Origin: Ryuthela nishihirai
Taxonomy: Eukaryota > Arthropoda > Arachnida > Araneae > Heptathelidae
Assembly (NCBI GenBank): GCA_038380435.1
Contig: JAWZYU010000005.1
Coordinates: forward strand, 41,562,001 to 41,626,000
Length of the DNA: 64,000 nucleotides
Reading direction: 5' to 3'
In this document: one piece after another, positions 33,761 to 45,202 of the stretch
How positions within the stretch are numbered: the first letter of the stretch is position 1
Layout: each line of letters opens with the position of its first letter
Notes under the pieces: generated by a model
Database searches by the model: none
The model's input: only the letters and a program-made list of their open reading frames with translations
What the model was told of the DNA's origin: nothing
Translations under genes and position numbers: made by a program

Positions 33761-35246
33761 AAATAAAGTACACAGCTAATAGTATAACTATATTATCACG
33801 ATGTATGCTGTTCAATCAATTAGTAAAAACTCCTTATAACTCAAAATGTGAGGAGTGCAAAGTTGTTAAAATCCATCATGGGTTTTAATCCACAGTGTGA
33901 TAACTTATTGCAATAAATGTACCAACTTATTTCTTAGCTTAAATTCAAGTCATAAATATAGCATTATATATTTACAATGTATACTAGACAATAAAATTGC
34001 AAACATAATTACCTATATTTCATAGGCTGGTATATCTACTTGCTACTTTAGCACAATCTGATGTCACAAACACTTGCTCCATGCAATATGTCCAGAACTC
34101 TTGTGCACTTGCTAAGACTATTGTAGACATCTCATGTAGCCAAAGATGATGTTATGTAAAAAAAACCAGTCCTTGGAAGTTGTAGGCATGATGTTATATC
34201 GATATTCTTATCACTGATACAGTCATTAGATAGATAGATATATATATAACTGCATTAAAGTATACTGAATTTCTTCCTCTAACTGCAGTGTTTATGTTGT
34301 CAATTAAATTAATTTATTATGTCAATTTGCTATGACAATAACAAACATAAAAATTATTTGCTATGTCAATTTGCTATGATGATGCTGTAACATCCATTAC
34401 TTAACCAAGATCTTAAGTCAGAACAGTTTGAAGGTTAACACTGAATAATTATGTTGCAATTATTTATGCTATACTTTGGTGCAGAGTTCAGTTGTAGAAG
34501 AACTATTGCACTATCCTCATATTTTGCGTTTAGAGTTACTATTTTGAACAGTTAAAATCGTCTGAGTTTAAAATCTGTTAAAATATATTTACCAGTGCCA
34601 AGATGTCAATGGCTGTAACCATTACAGTACACCCGGGTCAGAACGAGCTATGTGTTTTACTGTTAATCAGTCATCACGGCATCCTCAGGCTCGGACAGTG
34701 TCGAGTGGCAAGTTGATGACTGATTAATTTGATGAGTGATTAACAGTTAGAGGAAGAAATTCAGTGTACTTTAATGCAGTATATATATATCTAATGACTG
34801 TATCAGTGATAAGAATATCGATATAACATCATGCCTACAACTTCCAAGGACTGGTTTCTTTACGTAACAGCATCTTTGGCTACATAAGATGTCTACAATA
34901 GGCTTAGAAAGTGCACCAAGACAAGAGTTTTGGACATATTGCATGGAGCAAGTGTTTGTGACATCATATTGTGCTAAAGTAGCAAGTAGATATACCAGCC
35001 TATGAAATATAGGTAATTATGTTTGCAATTTTATTGTCTAGTATACATTGTAAATATATAATACTATATTTATGACTTGAATTTAAGCTAAGAAATAAGT
35101 TGGTACATTTATTGCAATAAGTTATCACACTGTGGATTAAAATCCATGATGAATTTTAACAACTTTGCACTCCTCACATTTTGAGTTATAAGGAGTTTTT
35201 ACTAATTGATTTTATAGCATACATCATGATAATGTAGTTATGGTTT
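33761..35246. repeat. Long inverted repeat IR2
   Basis: Left arm 33761-34285, right arm 34744-35246, spacer of about 460 bases. The arms are near-identical inverted copies (for example TTAGTAAAAACTCCTTATAA at 33818 against its complement near 35205). The insertion splits RTE copy B; ATTGGCATT (33752-33760) and ATTGGCAATT (35247-35256) may be an imperfect target duplication. No ORF. The spacer holds a hammerhead-like motif; the layout parallels IR1. Confidence 0.85.
34644..34693 (-). ncRNA. Hammerhead-like motif in IR2 spacer
   Basis: Minus strand: CGAGC, then core CTGAGGA (fits CTGANGA), about 23 bases, AAAAC in place of GAAA, CACATA, then GCTCG. Stem I CGAGC/GCTCG is a perfect five-pair helix and ATA is an allowed cleavage triplet. 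Stem II is not clear and the G of GAAA is changed. The block GAGCCTGAGGATGCC is nearly the same as GAGCTTGAGGATGCC in IR1. Confidence 0.4.
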
Positions 35247-36094
35247 ATTGGCAATTGCAATATGAGCAATGTGGATTCAGAAGTGGTAGGGGATGTGTGG
35301 ATCAGATATTTTCACTTAGGTAGATTCTTGAGGAATGTTTAGACTTTCAGAATCCTTTGGTTGCTAGCTTTGTTGATTTCAAAAAGGCTTTCAATTCTGT
35401 TGATCGTCATAATTTGTGGTTGATTGTGAGATCTTATGGTATACCAGACAAGTTAGTTAACATAATGAAAGCTCTCTATAACACTGAGTCATGTGTGAGA
35501 GTTGGTAAGGCTTGTAGCAATTAGTTTAGCATTACTTCTGGTGTTCGGCAAGGGTATATTTTGTCTCATTTTCTTTTTAGTTTTGTTATTATGTTATTTG
35601 TAATTCTTTGCAAGTCCTTTTGGATAATTATATATTAGTAAATATGGTTATGAACAGCTTGCCTAAAGGCCTCAGGAAAAAGGGAGACCTAGGATGTGAT
35701 GGGCAGACAATATCAAACAGGACCTTATTAAAATTGGCCTACAATTGTCAAATGTAGCAGCTGTAGCTCACGACAAGCATGTTTGGAGAACAAAATTAGA
35801 CTGTCTGATTGAACCTCTATAGCCCATGACTGCATGTATGTATGCTTGAAGGATAAACATGAAAATTTATTTCTCAACGACAAAGAACTTTCAATTTTTC
35901 TAATTATTGTCTAAGCAAGAATGTCTTTTATTGTGTTTTTTGAAGTTTTATATATTATACTATTGTTTTTGTTTTATATAGGTTAATTTGTCTACCTTTA
36001 TTCTTCATATACATCTTTAATTTTGTCTTTTTCCTTTTTGTGCGTTGCTTTTAACTTTTGTTGAGGATGTCTGTGTATTTTATCTGTATATTTT

Positions 36095-36385
36095 TTACTG
36101 TATATCTTGTTTTTGGTACAGCATTTTAATTGTATTCAATATTTTACTTTATTTTTTAAATTCATACTTTTAATTATATGCATCTTATACACCCATTTTG
36201 TATTTTGCATTTGTTTATCATTTTATGTAATGTTTTTTATTCCCATTGTTATTGTTATACACTTTTATTCTTTGTGTCATTTATTGCTTTTATCCTTTGA
36301 TTTTAACTTTAGTTGTAGGTTTCCATGGCTTTAATGTATTTTTTCTCTGCACCTTGTTTGGTGCAACCCCAAACAATCTAGCTCC
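36095..36385 (+). mobile_element. 5'-truncated I-like 3' UTR
   Basis: Follows the 3' UTR of I-like copy 3 (CATCTTATACACCCATT, TTATACACTTTTATTCTTT, TTTAACTTTAGTTGTAGG, TTTGGTGCAACCCCAAACAA). Only the last 300 bases of the element are present. Small frames in it are chance. Confidence 0.65.
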
Positions 36386-36860
36386 TCAGCTCTGTCCGTA
36401 TTATGAAAGGAGACACCAAAGAGCTTGGAAAAGCCACTCTCTATTGGATAGGAAGTTAAGCTAAGACCCATATAAGGGTTAGACATACCATCTACACATT
36501 AGAAAACTTGTTGAATAGCTTTGAATGGGAGATTTTTATTTGTCTGTTAACCAGGGCCTTGCCTATCCAATTTTATGCCCTGGTAAGAATTATTTTGAAC
36601 CTATCAAAGAAATTATTTCCAGCCCATTATAATAAATATTGAGAAATGTAATAATTTGAAACTGCACCCAACATTTGATTTGCCACCTTAGCAGATGCCT
36701 TATTCATCCCTACCTTGGCACAGCCCTGATCTTAAGAACTGTCCAGTATACCCTTATCCTGTGACTAAATCTGCAAGCTTTATGTCTTGTGACCTGGTCA
36801 TTTAACCAATTGTGTGTACAAGAGGTCTGTAAATGGTAGCTGGGCATAAACTCGAAGGAG

Positions 36861-36940
36861 AGCTGTGTACCACAGTGATGATGCACTAAACTGGCCAGGT
36901 CTAGGGCCTAATGTTCGACCCCGCCTTCTCATGGTGCAGG
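36861..36940 (+). repeat. tRNA-like head of a short repeat
   Basis: A-box-like TACCACAGTGATG and B-box-like TGTTCGACCCCG about 45 bases apart. The stems do not fold as a tRNA, so probably a SINE head. It precedes RTE copy C. Confidence 0.4.
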
Positions 36941-36984
36941 CCGGTAGTACCTTTTAAAAGAGATATTCTCTTTTGGAAGGGAAT

Positions 36985-38423
36985 GGAATGGAAGAAGGGC
37001 TTCCAGTTCAGTATGGCATACTGATCTGGTCATCTATGGCCACTTTTTTCCTTTTTTTTTCTACCCTGCTGAGGAGTGGTCAACTTCACAGGGTACTGGT
37101 GCTAATCATTTATACCTACTATAGTGGACTTGTTTATGGATTTGAGCTTGATTATGGAATCTGGACTTGCTGCACTTGTGGGCCTCTGTTGAGGGAGGAT
37201 CTGCCTCTGTGTTTTCTGTTTGCTTCTGGGTTGCCAGTCTTAAGTGAACAGAAGCATGGAGTACATTATATCAGTTGGTGGATAATCCTGATCAGTGGCC
37301 ATCACAGGTACCTGAACCTCACTTAGCTAGTGGGGCATCATCAATCTTAAACTGGAGTAATGTGTCTCAGGCAGGCCATATGGCTCTTGAAAAAAGTCCA
37401 CTTGGAAAGGTGGTGCCTGAAGTTTCTACCAGCATTGGTGACTTCAGTGTTTAGTGGAGGAGGAACAGGTCTTTGCCCCATGCCTGTGATCAGGGGCTGT
37501 TTGATGTTGTTGGCCCTACATATCTCAATAAACCTAGTTTCTTTAAAAATCCTACTAATCATTTTCTCTCTGCAGGAACATTCCACATTCCTGCAGAGAC
37601 ATTGCATAGAGATTATTCTCTTAATGTCCTCACACAGGAATTCCACCACTATAACCTAGATATTCTAGGCTTGCAAGGGATGAATTGCAATGAATGGTTG
37701 ACGATGCTGGTAGGAATTGCACAGGAATATGACTGCATATTAATTAACAGCAAATGGACTAGTTGAGTTAGGAAAACCAGATCATGCAGGGAAGCTGAAA
37801 TTGGGTCTGACCATTACCTGGTTAAAAGTATCTTGCAGCTGAAGCTTAAGAAATGTTGTGCTAAGGTTAAGAAAATTACCTTCAACACTAAAGGTCTGAA
37901 AGATCCAGATATAACCAAAGCATACCATGATAGGCTACTTAGTCATTATGACAATCGTGGTTTGTTTGCTGCTGAAGTTGAGAGAGAATGGGATCAGTTT
38001 AAACAGGCTTTTCTTGAAACCAACAGTACTCTTTTGGGTAAAAGGTAACAGAGGAAACAAAATTATTTGAGTGATAAGGCTATGGAACTTATTTCTGAAA
38101 GAAGGAAGTGCAGGATTAATATAAATTAACTGTGTTGATTTATATTAATCCTGCACTTCCTTCTTTCTTTTCTTTCAGACTGTGTTGGATTGGCCATGTT
38201 GCCCGTATGCATAGCTTCAGATTGGCAAAAAGGTTTATGAACAATGTGCCTAAGGTTTTCAGAAAAATGGGGAGACCTAGGATGCAATGGGCAGACAATG
38301 TCAAACAGGACCTTGCTAGAATTGGCCTATAGTGGCCAAATGCAGCAGCAGTAACTCAGAAAAGACGTGTCTGGAGAGGAAGATCACAGTCTGAATGGAC
38401 CTCCGTAGGCAATGACTGCATGA
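36985..38423 (+). mobile_element. RTE-like LINE, copy C (internally deleted)
   Basis: The 5' part (36985-37330) aligns with the first 290 bases of copy D (43952-43680 on minus). The middle carries the endonuclease-RT linker (37730-38110). The RT core is missing. The 3' end (38170-38423) includes CWIGHVARMHSFRLAKR and RPRMQWADNVKQDLAR and ends at the TG-rich microsatellite, which probably grew from its simple 3' tail. Confidence 0.75.
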
Positions 38424-38442
38424 GGATGTATGTGTGTGTGTG

Positions 38443-38474
<32 letters not shown>

Positions 38475-38506
38475 TGCGTGTGCGCACGTGCATGCGTTCG
38501 TGCATG
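38424..38506. repeat. Microsatellite (TG)n / (TGCG)n
   Basis: Runs of TGTGTG followed by GCGTGCGTGCGTGCG. It directly follows the 3' end of RTE copy C. Confidence 0.9.
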
Positions 38507-38636
38507 CAATTATGAAACAGTTTAGAACTCTTTCAAATGAACATATGATTCTTTAATACTCACCTTATATCCGTAAATGTATAACTACAAAGAATAAACA
38601 ATATTAATTATGTGGGTTTTTTATTTTTTATTTTAG

Positions 38637-38684
38637 GCTGCTTTTTTTGTATCACTTGATGAAGAGTCTTACAACTTCGATCCT
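38637..38684 (+). CDS. CPT1: CPT1 internal exon 3 in window
   Basis: 48 bases between TTATTTTAG and GTAAGT, phase 0 at both ends, reading AAFFVSLDEESYNFDP. AAFFVxLDEE is the block that follows the NKxSLDAxEK segment in CPT1 proteins, some tens of residues ahead of the catalytic His in the next exons. It joins the exon ending at 26381 without a shift. The following exon is not in the window, so the next intron is longer than 25.3 kb. The gene reads in the same direction as the three I-like LINE copies. Confidence 0.93.
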
Positions 38685-39217
38685 GTAAGTAGCTTTGAAT
38701 GATTATGGAATTTTAACAAACATTTATTGTGTAAAAAATATTAAACTCTTAGAAATTCTGGCAGTGTTATCCAGTCTGACAGAGTGTGATTAGTATATAT
38801 TTTCTGCTGAGATAAATTATTTAATATTATTTTTACTAACTTTTCTTGCTAGTTCTTCATTTGAGATCTTTTCAACCCAATATATAAGCCATTGTTAGTA
38901 TGGTAAATTTTCGACAATTATTCTTCAGGAACAATCCTTAAGTGTTAAAAAAAGCCCTCAAGCATTTAAATGGATGATAACTGTTTCTGTTGAAAAATGG
39001 GGTTGAGATAAAGATGAAAACAGAGTTAAAAAAAGTACCACTTTCAACAAAACGTAATTTCTTCAGTCAACATACCTACATAAATGAAGGTTGTACCATG
39101 AATTAGGTATTAAGGTATCATGGGTAGAATATATTACAAGGTGAGCTGTGTTTGGTTGCTTTTTTTTCCGTAGAATGTTACAAGATTAGTAATTGTTACT
39201 GGTAATAATGGAGTGGT
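38685..39217. other. Intron, nothing recognised
   Basis: Strong donor GTAAGTAGC at the start. AT-rich, no repeat border seen. Confidence 0.45.
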
Positions 39218-39227
39218 GATTAAAAGT

Positions 39228-40707
39228 CTAACACATATTTCTAACACTTTTTACAAACACTGCAACATACATAAGTACACATGGATTTCACCTGATGGGC
39301 TGCATAAGAATATGATTGATCATATATTAATTAACAGCAAATGGACTAGTTCTGTTAGGAATACCAGGTCATATAGGGGAGTTGAAATTGGATCTGACCA
39401 TTATCTTGTTAAAAGAGGCTTGCAACTGAAACTGAAAAAGTGTTTTGCTAGGTTTAAAAATTTTACCTTTAATACTGAAGCTATGAAAGACCCAGTTACA
39501 GCTAAAGCTTACCATGATAGGTTACTTAGTCATTATGACAGTCATGGTTTGCTTACTACTGAAGTTGAGGAAGAATGGGGCTGTTTTAAACAGGCTTTTT
39601 TGGAAACTAACAGTACTCTTTTAGAAAAAAAAGGAGCTGATTATGCAGAATTATTTGAGTGATAAGGCATTTGAGCTTATTTCAGAAAAATGGAACTGCA
39701 GGAATGTCCTTAATCAATACCTTACTAGTCCTAATAGAAAGCATTACAGAGAACTTAATAAACGTGTAAAAAATCAGTTAGCAACTGATAAGAATTTTTG
39801 GATTGATGGCTTGGCTGACAAAGCCGAGGAAGCAGTTAGGCAGCACAACAGCAGAGAGCTGTACCAGATAGTTAATGTTTATGTGGTAGAAAACTGACAG
39901 GTATAGAGGGATTGAAGGATAAACAAGGTAAAGTTATAGAAGGTGAGGATTCTGTCATGACTAAGTGGGCTGAGCATTTCACTGATGTCCTAAACAATGT
40001 GGCTAGTTCTACTCCCACTGTTTGCAATAATGATAGATGCATTGGTGGCTTTAATATTGGCCCTATAACACAATCTGTAGTTATATTGGTTATTTCTAAA
40101 CTTAAACTTCATAAATCCCCAAGGGTAGATGAAATTACTACGGAAATGCTCAGAGCTGGGAATGTTTCGGTTACCACTTGTATTACCGAAATTTTGAATA
40201 TCTTTTATGATAAAGGCATGGTTCCTAAGGAATGATTGATAAACGTGTAAAAAATCAGTTAGCTGCTGATAAGAATCTTTGGATTAATGGCTTGGCTGAC
40301 AAAGCCGAGGAAGCAGTTAGGCAGCACAACAGCAGAGTTTTGCCATTATTATTATCCCTATTTTCAAAAATGGTGATTGCAGTTCTTGTGATAACTATAG
40401 GGGTATCAGCCTACTCTCTGTTTCAGGTAAAGTTCTTTCCATGATTGTGCTTAATAGAATTAAGAATCTGGTTGACAGTCAATTGCATGATGAGCAATGT
40501 GGATTCAGAAGTGGTAGGGGATGTGTGGATCAGATATTTTCACTTAGGCAGATTCTTGAGAAATGTTTAGAGTTTCAGAAACCTTTGGTTGCTAGCTTTG
40601 TTGATTTCAAAAAAGCTTTTGACTCTGTTGATCGTCATAATTTGTGGTTGATTGTGAGATCATATGGTATACCTGACAAGTTAGTTAACACAATGAAAGC
40701 TCTGTAT
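39228..40707 (+). mobile_element. RTE-like LINE, copy E/F, left half
   Basis: Starts inside the endonuclease domain (frame 39213-39662: MIDHILINSKWTSSVRNTRS, GSDHYLV) and runs into RT (39643-40790). It stops at AGCTCTGTAT (40698-40707), where copy D is inserted; the same copy resumes at 43963. TTAAAAGT at the left edge and TTAAAGGT after the 3' end (45195) may be its own target duplication. A block of about 105 bases at 39758-39858 recurs at 40229-40337, replacing RT sequence. Confidence 0.8.
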
Positions 40708-40709
40708 CA
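39303..40709 (+). pseudogene. Endonuclease end and RT start of RTE copy E/F
   Basis: Contains the last endonuclease motif GSDHYLVKR, the linker (KHYRELNKRVKNQLATDKNF, MTKWAEHFTDVLNN, SKLKLHKSPRVDEITTEML) and the first RT blocks (GFRSGRGCVDQIFSL, VDFKKAFDSVDRHNLW). Broken by a frameshift near 39660, one near 39895 and the duplicated block at 40229. The catalytic YADD lies beyond the copy D insertion, at about 44160. Confidence 0.8.
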
Positions 40710-43700
40710 TCGTCATCATCCTCAAGCAGCCATGGGCTATGGAGGTCCAACCACACCGTGCAATTTAGTTCTCCAAGCAAGTCTGTCTTGAGCTACATCT
40801 GCTGCATCTGACAACTGCACACCAATTCTAATAAGGTCCTGTTTGACATTGGCTGCCACCTCATCCTTGGTCTCCCCCTCTTTCTGAAGCCTTTAGGGAC
40901 ACTGTTCATAACCCTATTTGCCAATCTATAATTATCCATACAGACAACATGGCCAAACCAGTGGAGTCTCTCTCTGCACAATATGCTGCTTAAAAGAGGT
41001 TGCAGATTCCTTTGCCTAACCTCATCATTAGTTACAAAGTTGAACCACCTAATGCCCAAGATACTGCATAAGCATCTAGAATCAAAATCATCTAGTTTTC
41101 TGTTACCTTGTTTACAAAGTCCAAGTTTCACTGCCATAACTAACCCTAGAAAGAACCAACCTATTATACAGTCTAATTTTAATTTTCAGGTATATAGGCC
41201 TATTTCTCCACACTCTCCACAGATTCTTAAAAGTCCCGGCAGCAATCCCTATCCATCTCTTAATTTCACGCGGCACATCACCAGTGTCTGTTACATAGCT
41301 CCCAAGATAATTAAACTGCTCAAGACCGCAACCATTCAGATTAACTGAATCACAGCCTGCCAGACCAATTTTCATCACTTTAGTTTTCTTTCTCTTTATA
41401 ACCAAACCTACTCTACTACCAGTTTCATCAACAGCTCTAATGAAAGAGTTCATCTCATCAACATCATTTGCCAAAAGGGATAAATCATCAGCATAATCTA
41501 AATCAGAAATTTTCGTATCTCCAGCCCATTTAAGGCCAAAATCTTTCCCTTGAAGTGAATTTTGCATAACATAATCAATAACCAAACTAAAGAGAAAAGG
41601 AGACAAAAATGCACCCTTGTCGAACACCAGACGTAATGCTAAACCAATTGCTACAAGACTTACCAACTCTCACACGTGACTCAGTGTTATTATAGAGAGC
41701 TTTCATTATGTTAACTAACTTGTCAGGTATACCATACGATCCCACAATCAACCACAAATTATGACGATTAACAGAGTCGAAAGCCTTTTTGAAATCAACA
41801 AAGCTAGCAACCAAAGGTTTCTGAAACTCTAAACATTTCTCAAGATTATCCTTAAGTGAAAATATCTGATCCACACATCCCCTACCACTTCTGAATCCAC
41901 ATTGCTCATCATACAATTGCCTGTCAACCAGATTCTTAATTCTATTAAGCACAATCATGCAAAGAATTTTTTCTGGAACTGAGAGCAGGCTGATACCCTT
42001 ATAGTTATTACAAGAACTGCGATCACCTTTTTTGAAAATAGGGATAATAATAGCTCTGGTAAAATTTTCAGGAACCATGCCTTTATCATAAAAGATATTT
42101 AAAATTTCAGTCATCTAAGTGGTAACCGAAACATTCCCAGATCTGAGCATTTCTGTAGTAATTTCATCTGTCCCTTGGGATTTATGAAGTTTAAGTTTAG
42201 AAATAGCCAAAATAACTTCAGATTGTGTTATAAAGCCAACATTAAAGCTGCCAATGCATCTATCATCATTTCAAACAATGGGAGTAGAACTAACCACATT
42301 GTTTAGAACATCACTGAAATGCTCAGCCCACCTAGCCATGACAGAATCCGCACCTTCTATAACCTTACCTTGTTTATCCTTCAATTCCTGTATACCTGTT
42401 TGTTTTCTACCACACAAAACATTAACTATCTGGTACAGCTCTCTGCTGGTGTGATTCTTATCAGCAACTAACTGATCTTTTACACATAGAAAGCATTACA
42501 TAGAGCTTAATAATTAACTATTAGGACTAGTAGGGTATTGATTGAGGACATTTCTGCAGTTCTTTCTTTCTGAAATAAGCTCAAGTGCCTTATCACTCAC
42601 ATAATTCTGCCTCCTCTGCTCCTTTTTCCCTAAAAGAGTACTGTTAGTTTCCAAAAAAGCCTGTTTAAAACAGCCCATTCTTCCTCAACTTCAGTAGTAA
42701 GCAAACCATGACTGTCATAATGACTAAGTAACCTATCATGGTAAGCTTGAGCTGTAACTGGGTCTTTCATAGCTTCAGTATTAAAGGTAAAATTTTTAAA
42801 CCTAGCAAAACACTTTTTCAGTTTCAGTTGCAAGACTCTTTTAACAAGATAATGGTCAGATCCAATTTCAACTCCCCTATATGACCTGGTATTCCTAACA
42901 GAACTAGTCCATTTGCTGTTAATTAATATATGATCAATCATATTCTTATGCAGCCCATCAGGTGAAACCCATGTGTACTTATGTATGTCACGGTGTTTGT
43001 AATAAGTGTTAGTTATTCTGAAACCATTGAGTTTACTTACCTGTAGGAGACGTTACCCATTGCCATTTCAGCTACCAATACCAAAAGTGACTATCACCTC
43101 TCCCCAAAGGTCAGAGTCAGTACCAACTTTGGCATTGAAGTCACCAAGAACAAGAGTAATATCTCCTTTCTTGACAGAATTCAGAATATCCTGAAGTTGT
43201 CCGTAAAACCTATCCTTCTCATCGGCATCCTCAGTGGGGTATAACAGCAGATAACATTCAAGTTTGTAATGCTTGTCTGAAATTTTGCTGTAAGAAACCT
43301 TTCATTAATGCACTCGTATCCTAGAAGAGCATCACTAGCGTGTCTGCTGAGAAGCAGACCCATGCCTTGGTGATGTTTATTATTGTTCCTCCCTGAAAAG
43401 AGAAATTTAAGATTATTTTTAAAAATCTGATTTTTATCTGTTCATCTGGTCTTGCACGCCGAGAATATCTAAATTACAAAGATGGATTCTTGTGTGAGGA
43501 CATTAAGAGAATAAGCTCTGTGCAGAGTCCTCACATTCCAACTGCCTATGGAGAGAAAATGGTTAGTGGGATGTTTAAAGAAACTATGTTTATTGAGAGA
43601 GGGAATGCCGACAATATCAACAGCACCCTAATTGCAGACGTGGCAAAAACCCGTTCTCCTACCACTAAAGGCTGAAGCCAGCTACACTGGAAGACTTCCT

Positions 43701-43952
43701 CCAATGTTGAATTTGACAATGCCAGTAGAAGCAAAGAGTTCAGGTGCCTGTGATGACCTCTGCTCAGGATTATCCACCAGCTGATAAACATACCCTGTGA
43801 ATCTATTCACTTGTGGCTGTGAACCCACAAACAAACAGAAAACATAGCTGAAGATTTTCCCTCCACAGAAGCCCACTAGTGCAGCAAAATCAGGATCCAT
43901 AATCAAGCTCAGAGCCATAATTCTGTTCAGGTTTGTATATATGGTCAGCATC
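40708..43952 (-). mobile_element. RTE-like LINE, copy D (3.2 kb), nested in E/F
   Basis: 3,245 bases on minus, from TGATGCTGACC at 43952 to a GATGA-type tail at 40708. It is flanked by AGCTCTGTAT (40698-40707) and AGCTCTCTAT (43953-43962), 9 of 10 identical. Size and single-ORF layout match full RTE elements. It includes 5' coding sequence not seen in A and E/F (SLIMDPDFAALVGFCGG, 43900-43850). It is the least decayed RTE copy here. Confidence 0.88.
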
Positions 43953-43972
43953 AGCTCTCTATAATAACACAA
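40793..43972 (-). pseudogene. Endonuclease-RT of RTE copy D, broken
   Basis: Endonuclease pieces: RHASDALLGYECINERFLTA and NVICCYTP (43363-43181), MIDHILINSKWTSSVRNTRS and GSDHYLVKR (42941-42630). RT: 42114-41587 with IPIFKKGDRSSCNNYKGISL, GFRSGRGCVDQIFSL, VDFKKAFDSVNRHNLW, SGVRQGC; 41666-41112 with DYADDLSLLANDVDEMNSF; then 41137-40793 with FNFVTNDEVRQRNLQPL and WFGHVVCMDNYRLANRVM. At least four frameshifts or stops. The stop before MTEILNIFYD (42115) is also in copy A. Confidence 0.85.
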
Positions 43973-45192
43973 TCATGTGTGAGAGTTGGTAAGGCTTGTA
44001 GCAATTGGTTTAGCATTACTTCTGGTGTTCGACAAGGGTGCATTTTGTCTCCTTTTCTCTTTAGTTTAGTTATTGATTGTGTTATGCGAAATTCACTGCG
44101 AGGGAAAGATTTTGGCCCTGAATGGGCTGTAGATATGAAAATTTCTGATTTAGATTATGCTGATGATTTAGCCTTTTGGCAAATGATGTTGATGAGATGA
44201 ATTCTTTCATTCGAGCTGTTGATGAAACTGGTAGTAGAGTAGGTTTGATTATAAACAGAGAGAAAACTAAAATAATGTAAATTGGTCAGGCAAGCTGTGA
44301 TTCAGTTAATCTGAATGGCTGCAGTCTTTAGCAGGTGTCACAGTTAAATTATCTTGGGAGCTATATAACAGATGCTGGTGATGTGCTCATGAGATTAACA
44401 GACGAATAGGGATTGCTTCTGGGACTTTTAAGAATCTATGGAGAGTGTGGAGAAATAGGTGTATACACCTAAAGACTAAAATGAGACTGTATAATAGTTT
44501 GGTTCTTTCTAGGGTTATTTATGGTAGTGAAACTTGGACGCTGTGTAAACAAGATAACAGGAAGTCTAGGTGCTTTTGATTCCAGATGCTTACGCAGTAT
44601 CTTGAGTATTAGGTGGTTCAACTTTGTAAGTAATGATGAGGTTAGGCAAAGGAGTGGGCAACCTCCCTTAAGCAGCATATTATGCAGAGAGAGAGAGAGC
44701 CTAGATTCTTATGCAGCCCATCAGGTGAAACCCATGTGTACTTATGTATGTCACGGTGTTTGTAATAAGTGTTAGTTATTCTGAAACCATTGAGTTTACT
44801 TACCTGTAGGAGACGTTACCCATTGCCATTTCAGCTACCAATACCAAAAGTGACTATCACCTCACCCCAAAGGTCAGAGTCAGTACCAACTTTGGCATTG
44901 AAGTCACCAAGAAGTTAAAGAATAACAAAATTTTTTTTTTTTAGTTTGGCCATGTTGCCCATATGAATATAATTATAGATTGGCGAATAGGGTTATGAAC
45001 AGTGCACCTAAATTCCTCAGAAAGAAGGGGAGACCTAGGATGCGGGGGCAGACAGTGTCAAACAGGACCTTGTTAGAATTGGTGTGTAGTGGCCAGATGC
45101 AGTAGATGTAGCTCAGGACAGACTTGCTTGGAGAACTAAATCACGGTCTGGTTTGGTCCTCCGTAGCCCATGGCTGCTTGAGGATGATGATG
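43963..45192 (+). mobile_element. RTE-like LINE, copy E/F, right half
   Basis: Resumes exactly where the left half stopped: MRVGKACSNWFSITSGVRQG (43979), SDLDYADDLAF (44150), then frameshifted C-terminal sequence to GAGGATGATGATG at about 45192. A 209-base foreign patch interrupts it at 44705-44913. Confidence 0.85.
44705..44913 (-). repeat. 209-base copy of the copy D endonuclease region
   Basis: Nearly identical to 42942-43150 (I see one difference, CTCACC against CTCTCC) and in the same orientation as copy D. It contains neither end of the element. Confidence 0.9.
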
Positions 45193-45202
45193 AGTTAAAG
45201 GT

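Larger units (their letters stand above)
30434..35830 (+). mobile_element. RTE-like LINE, copy B, with two insertions
   Basis: Plus strand. The endonuclease half runs from about 30434 to 31258 (DILGLQ-type block near 30760, CCYTPTED-like near 30975). It is interrupted at 31259-32738 by a DNA transposon, continues 32741-33760 (linker and start of RT), is interrupted at about 33761-35246 by inverted repeat IR2, then continues with GFRSGRGCVDQIFSL-type sequence at 35265 to the 3' end near 35830. Many stops and a deletion near 35625. Confidence 0.75.

Noticed and set aside
38424..38506. Z-DNA or regulatory element in the TG/CG repeat
   Set aside because: A simple microsatellite growing from the RTE copy C tail explains it; nothing points to regulation.
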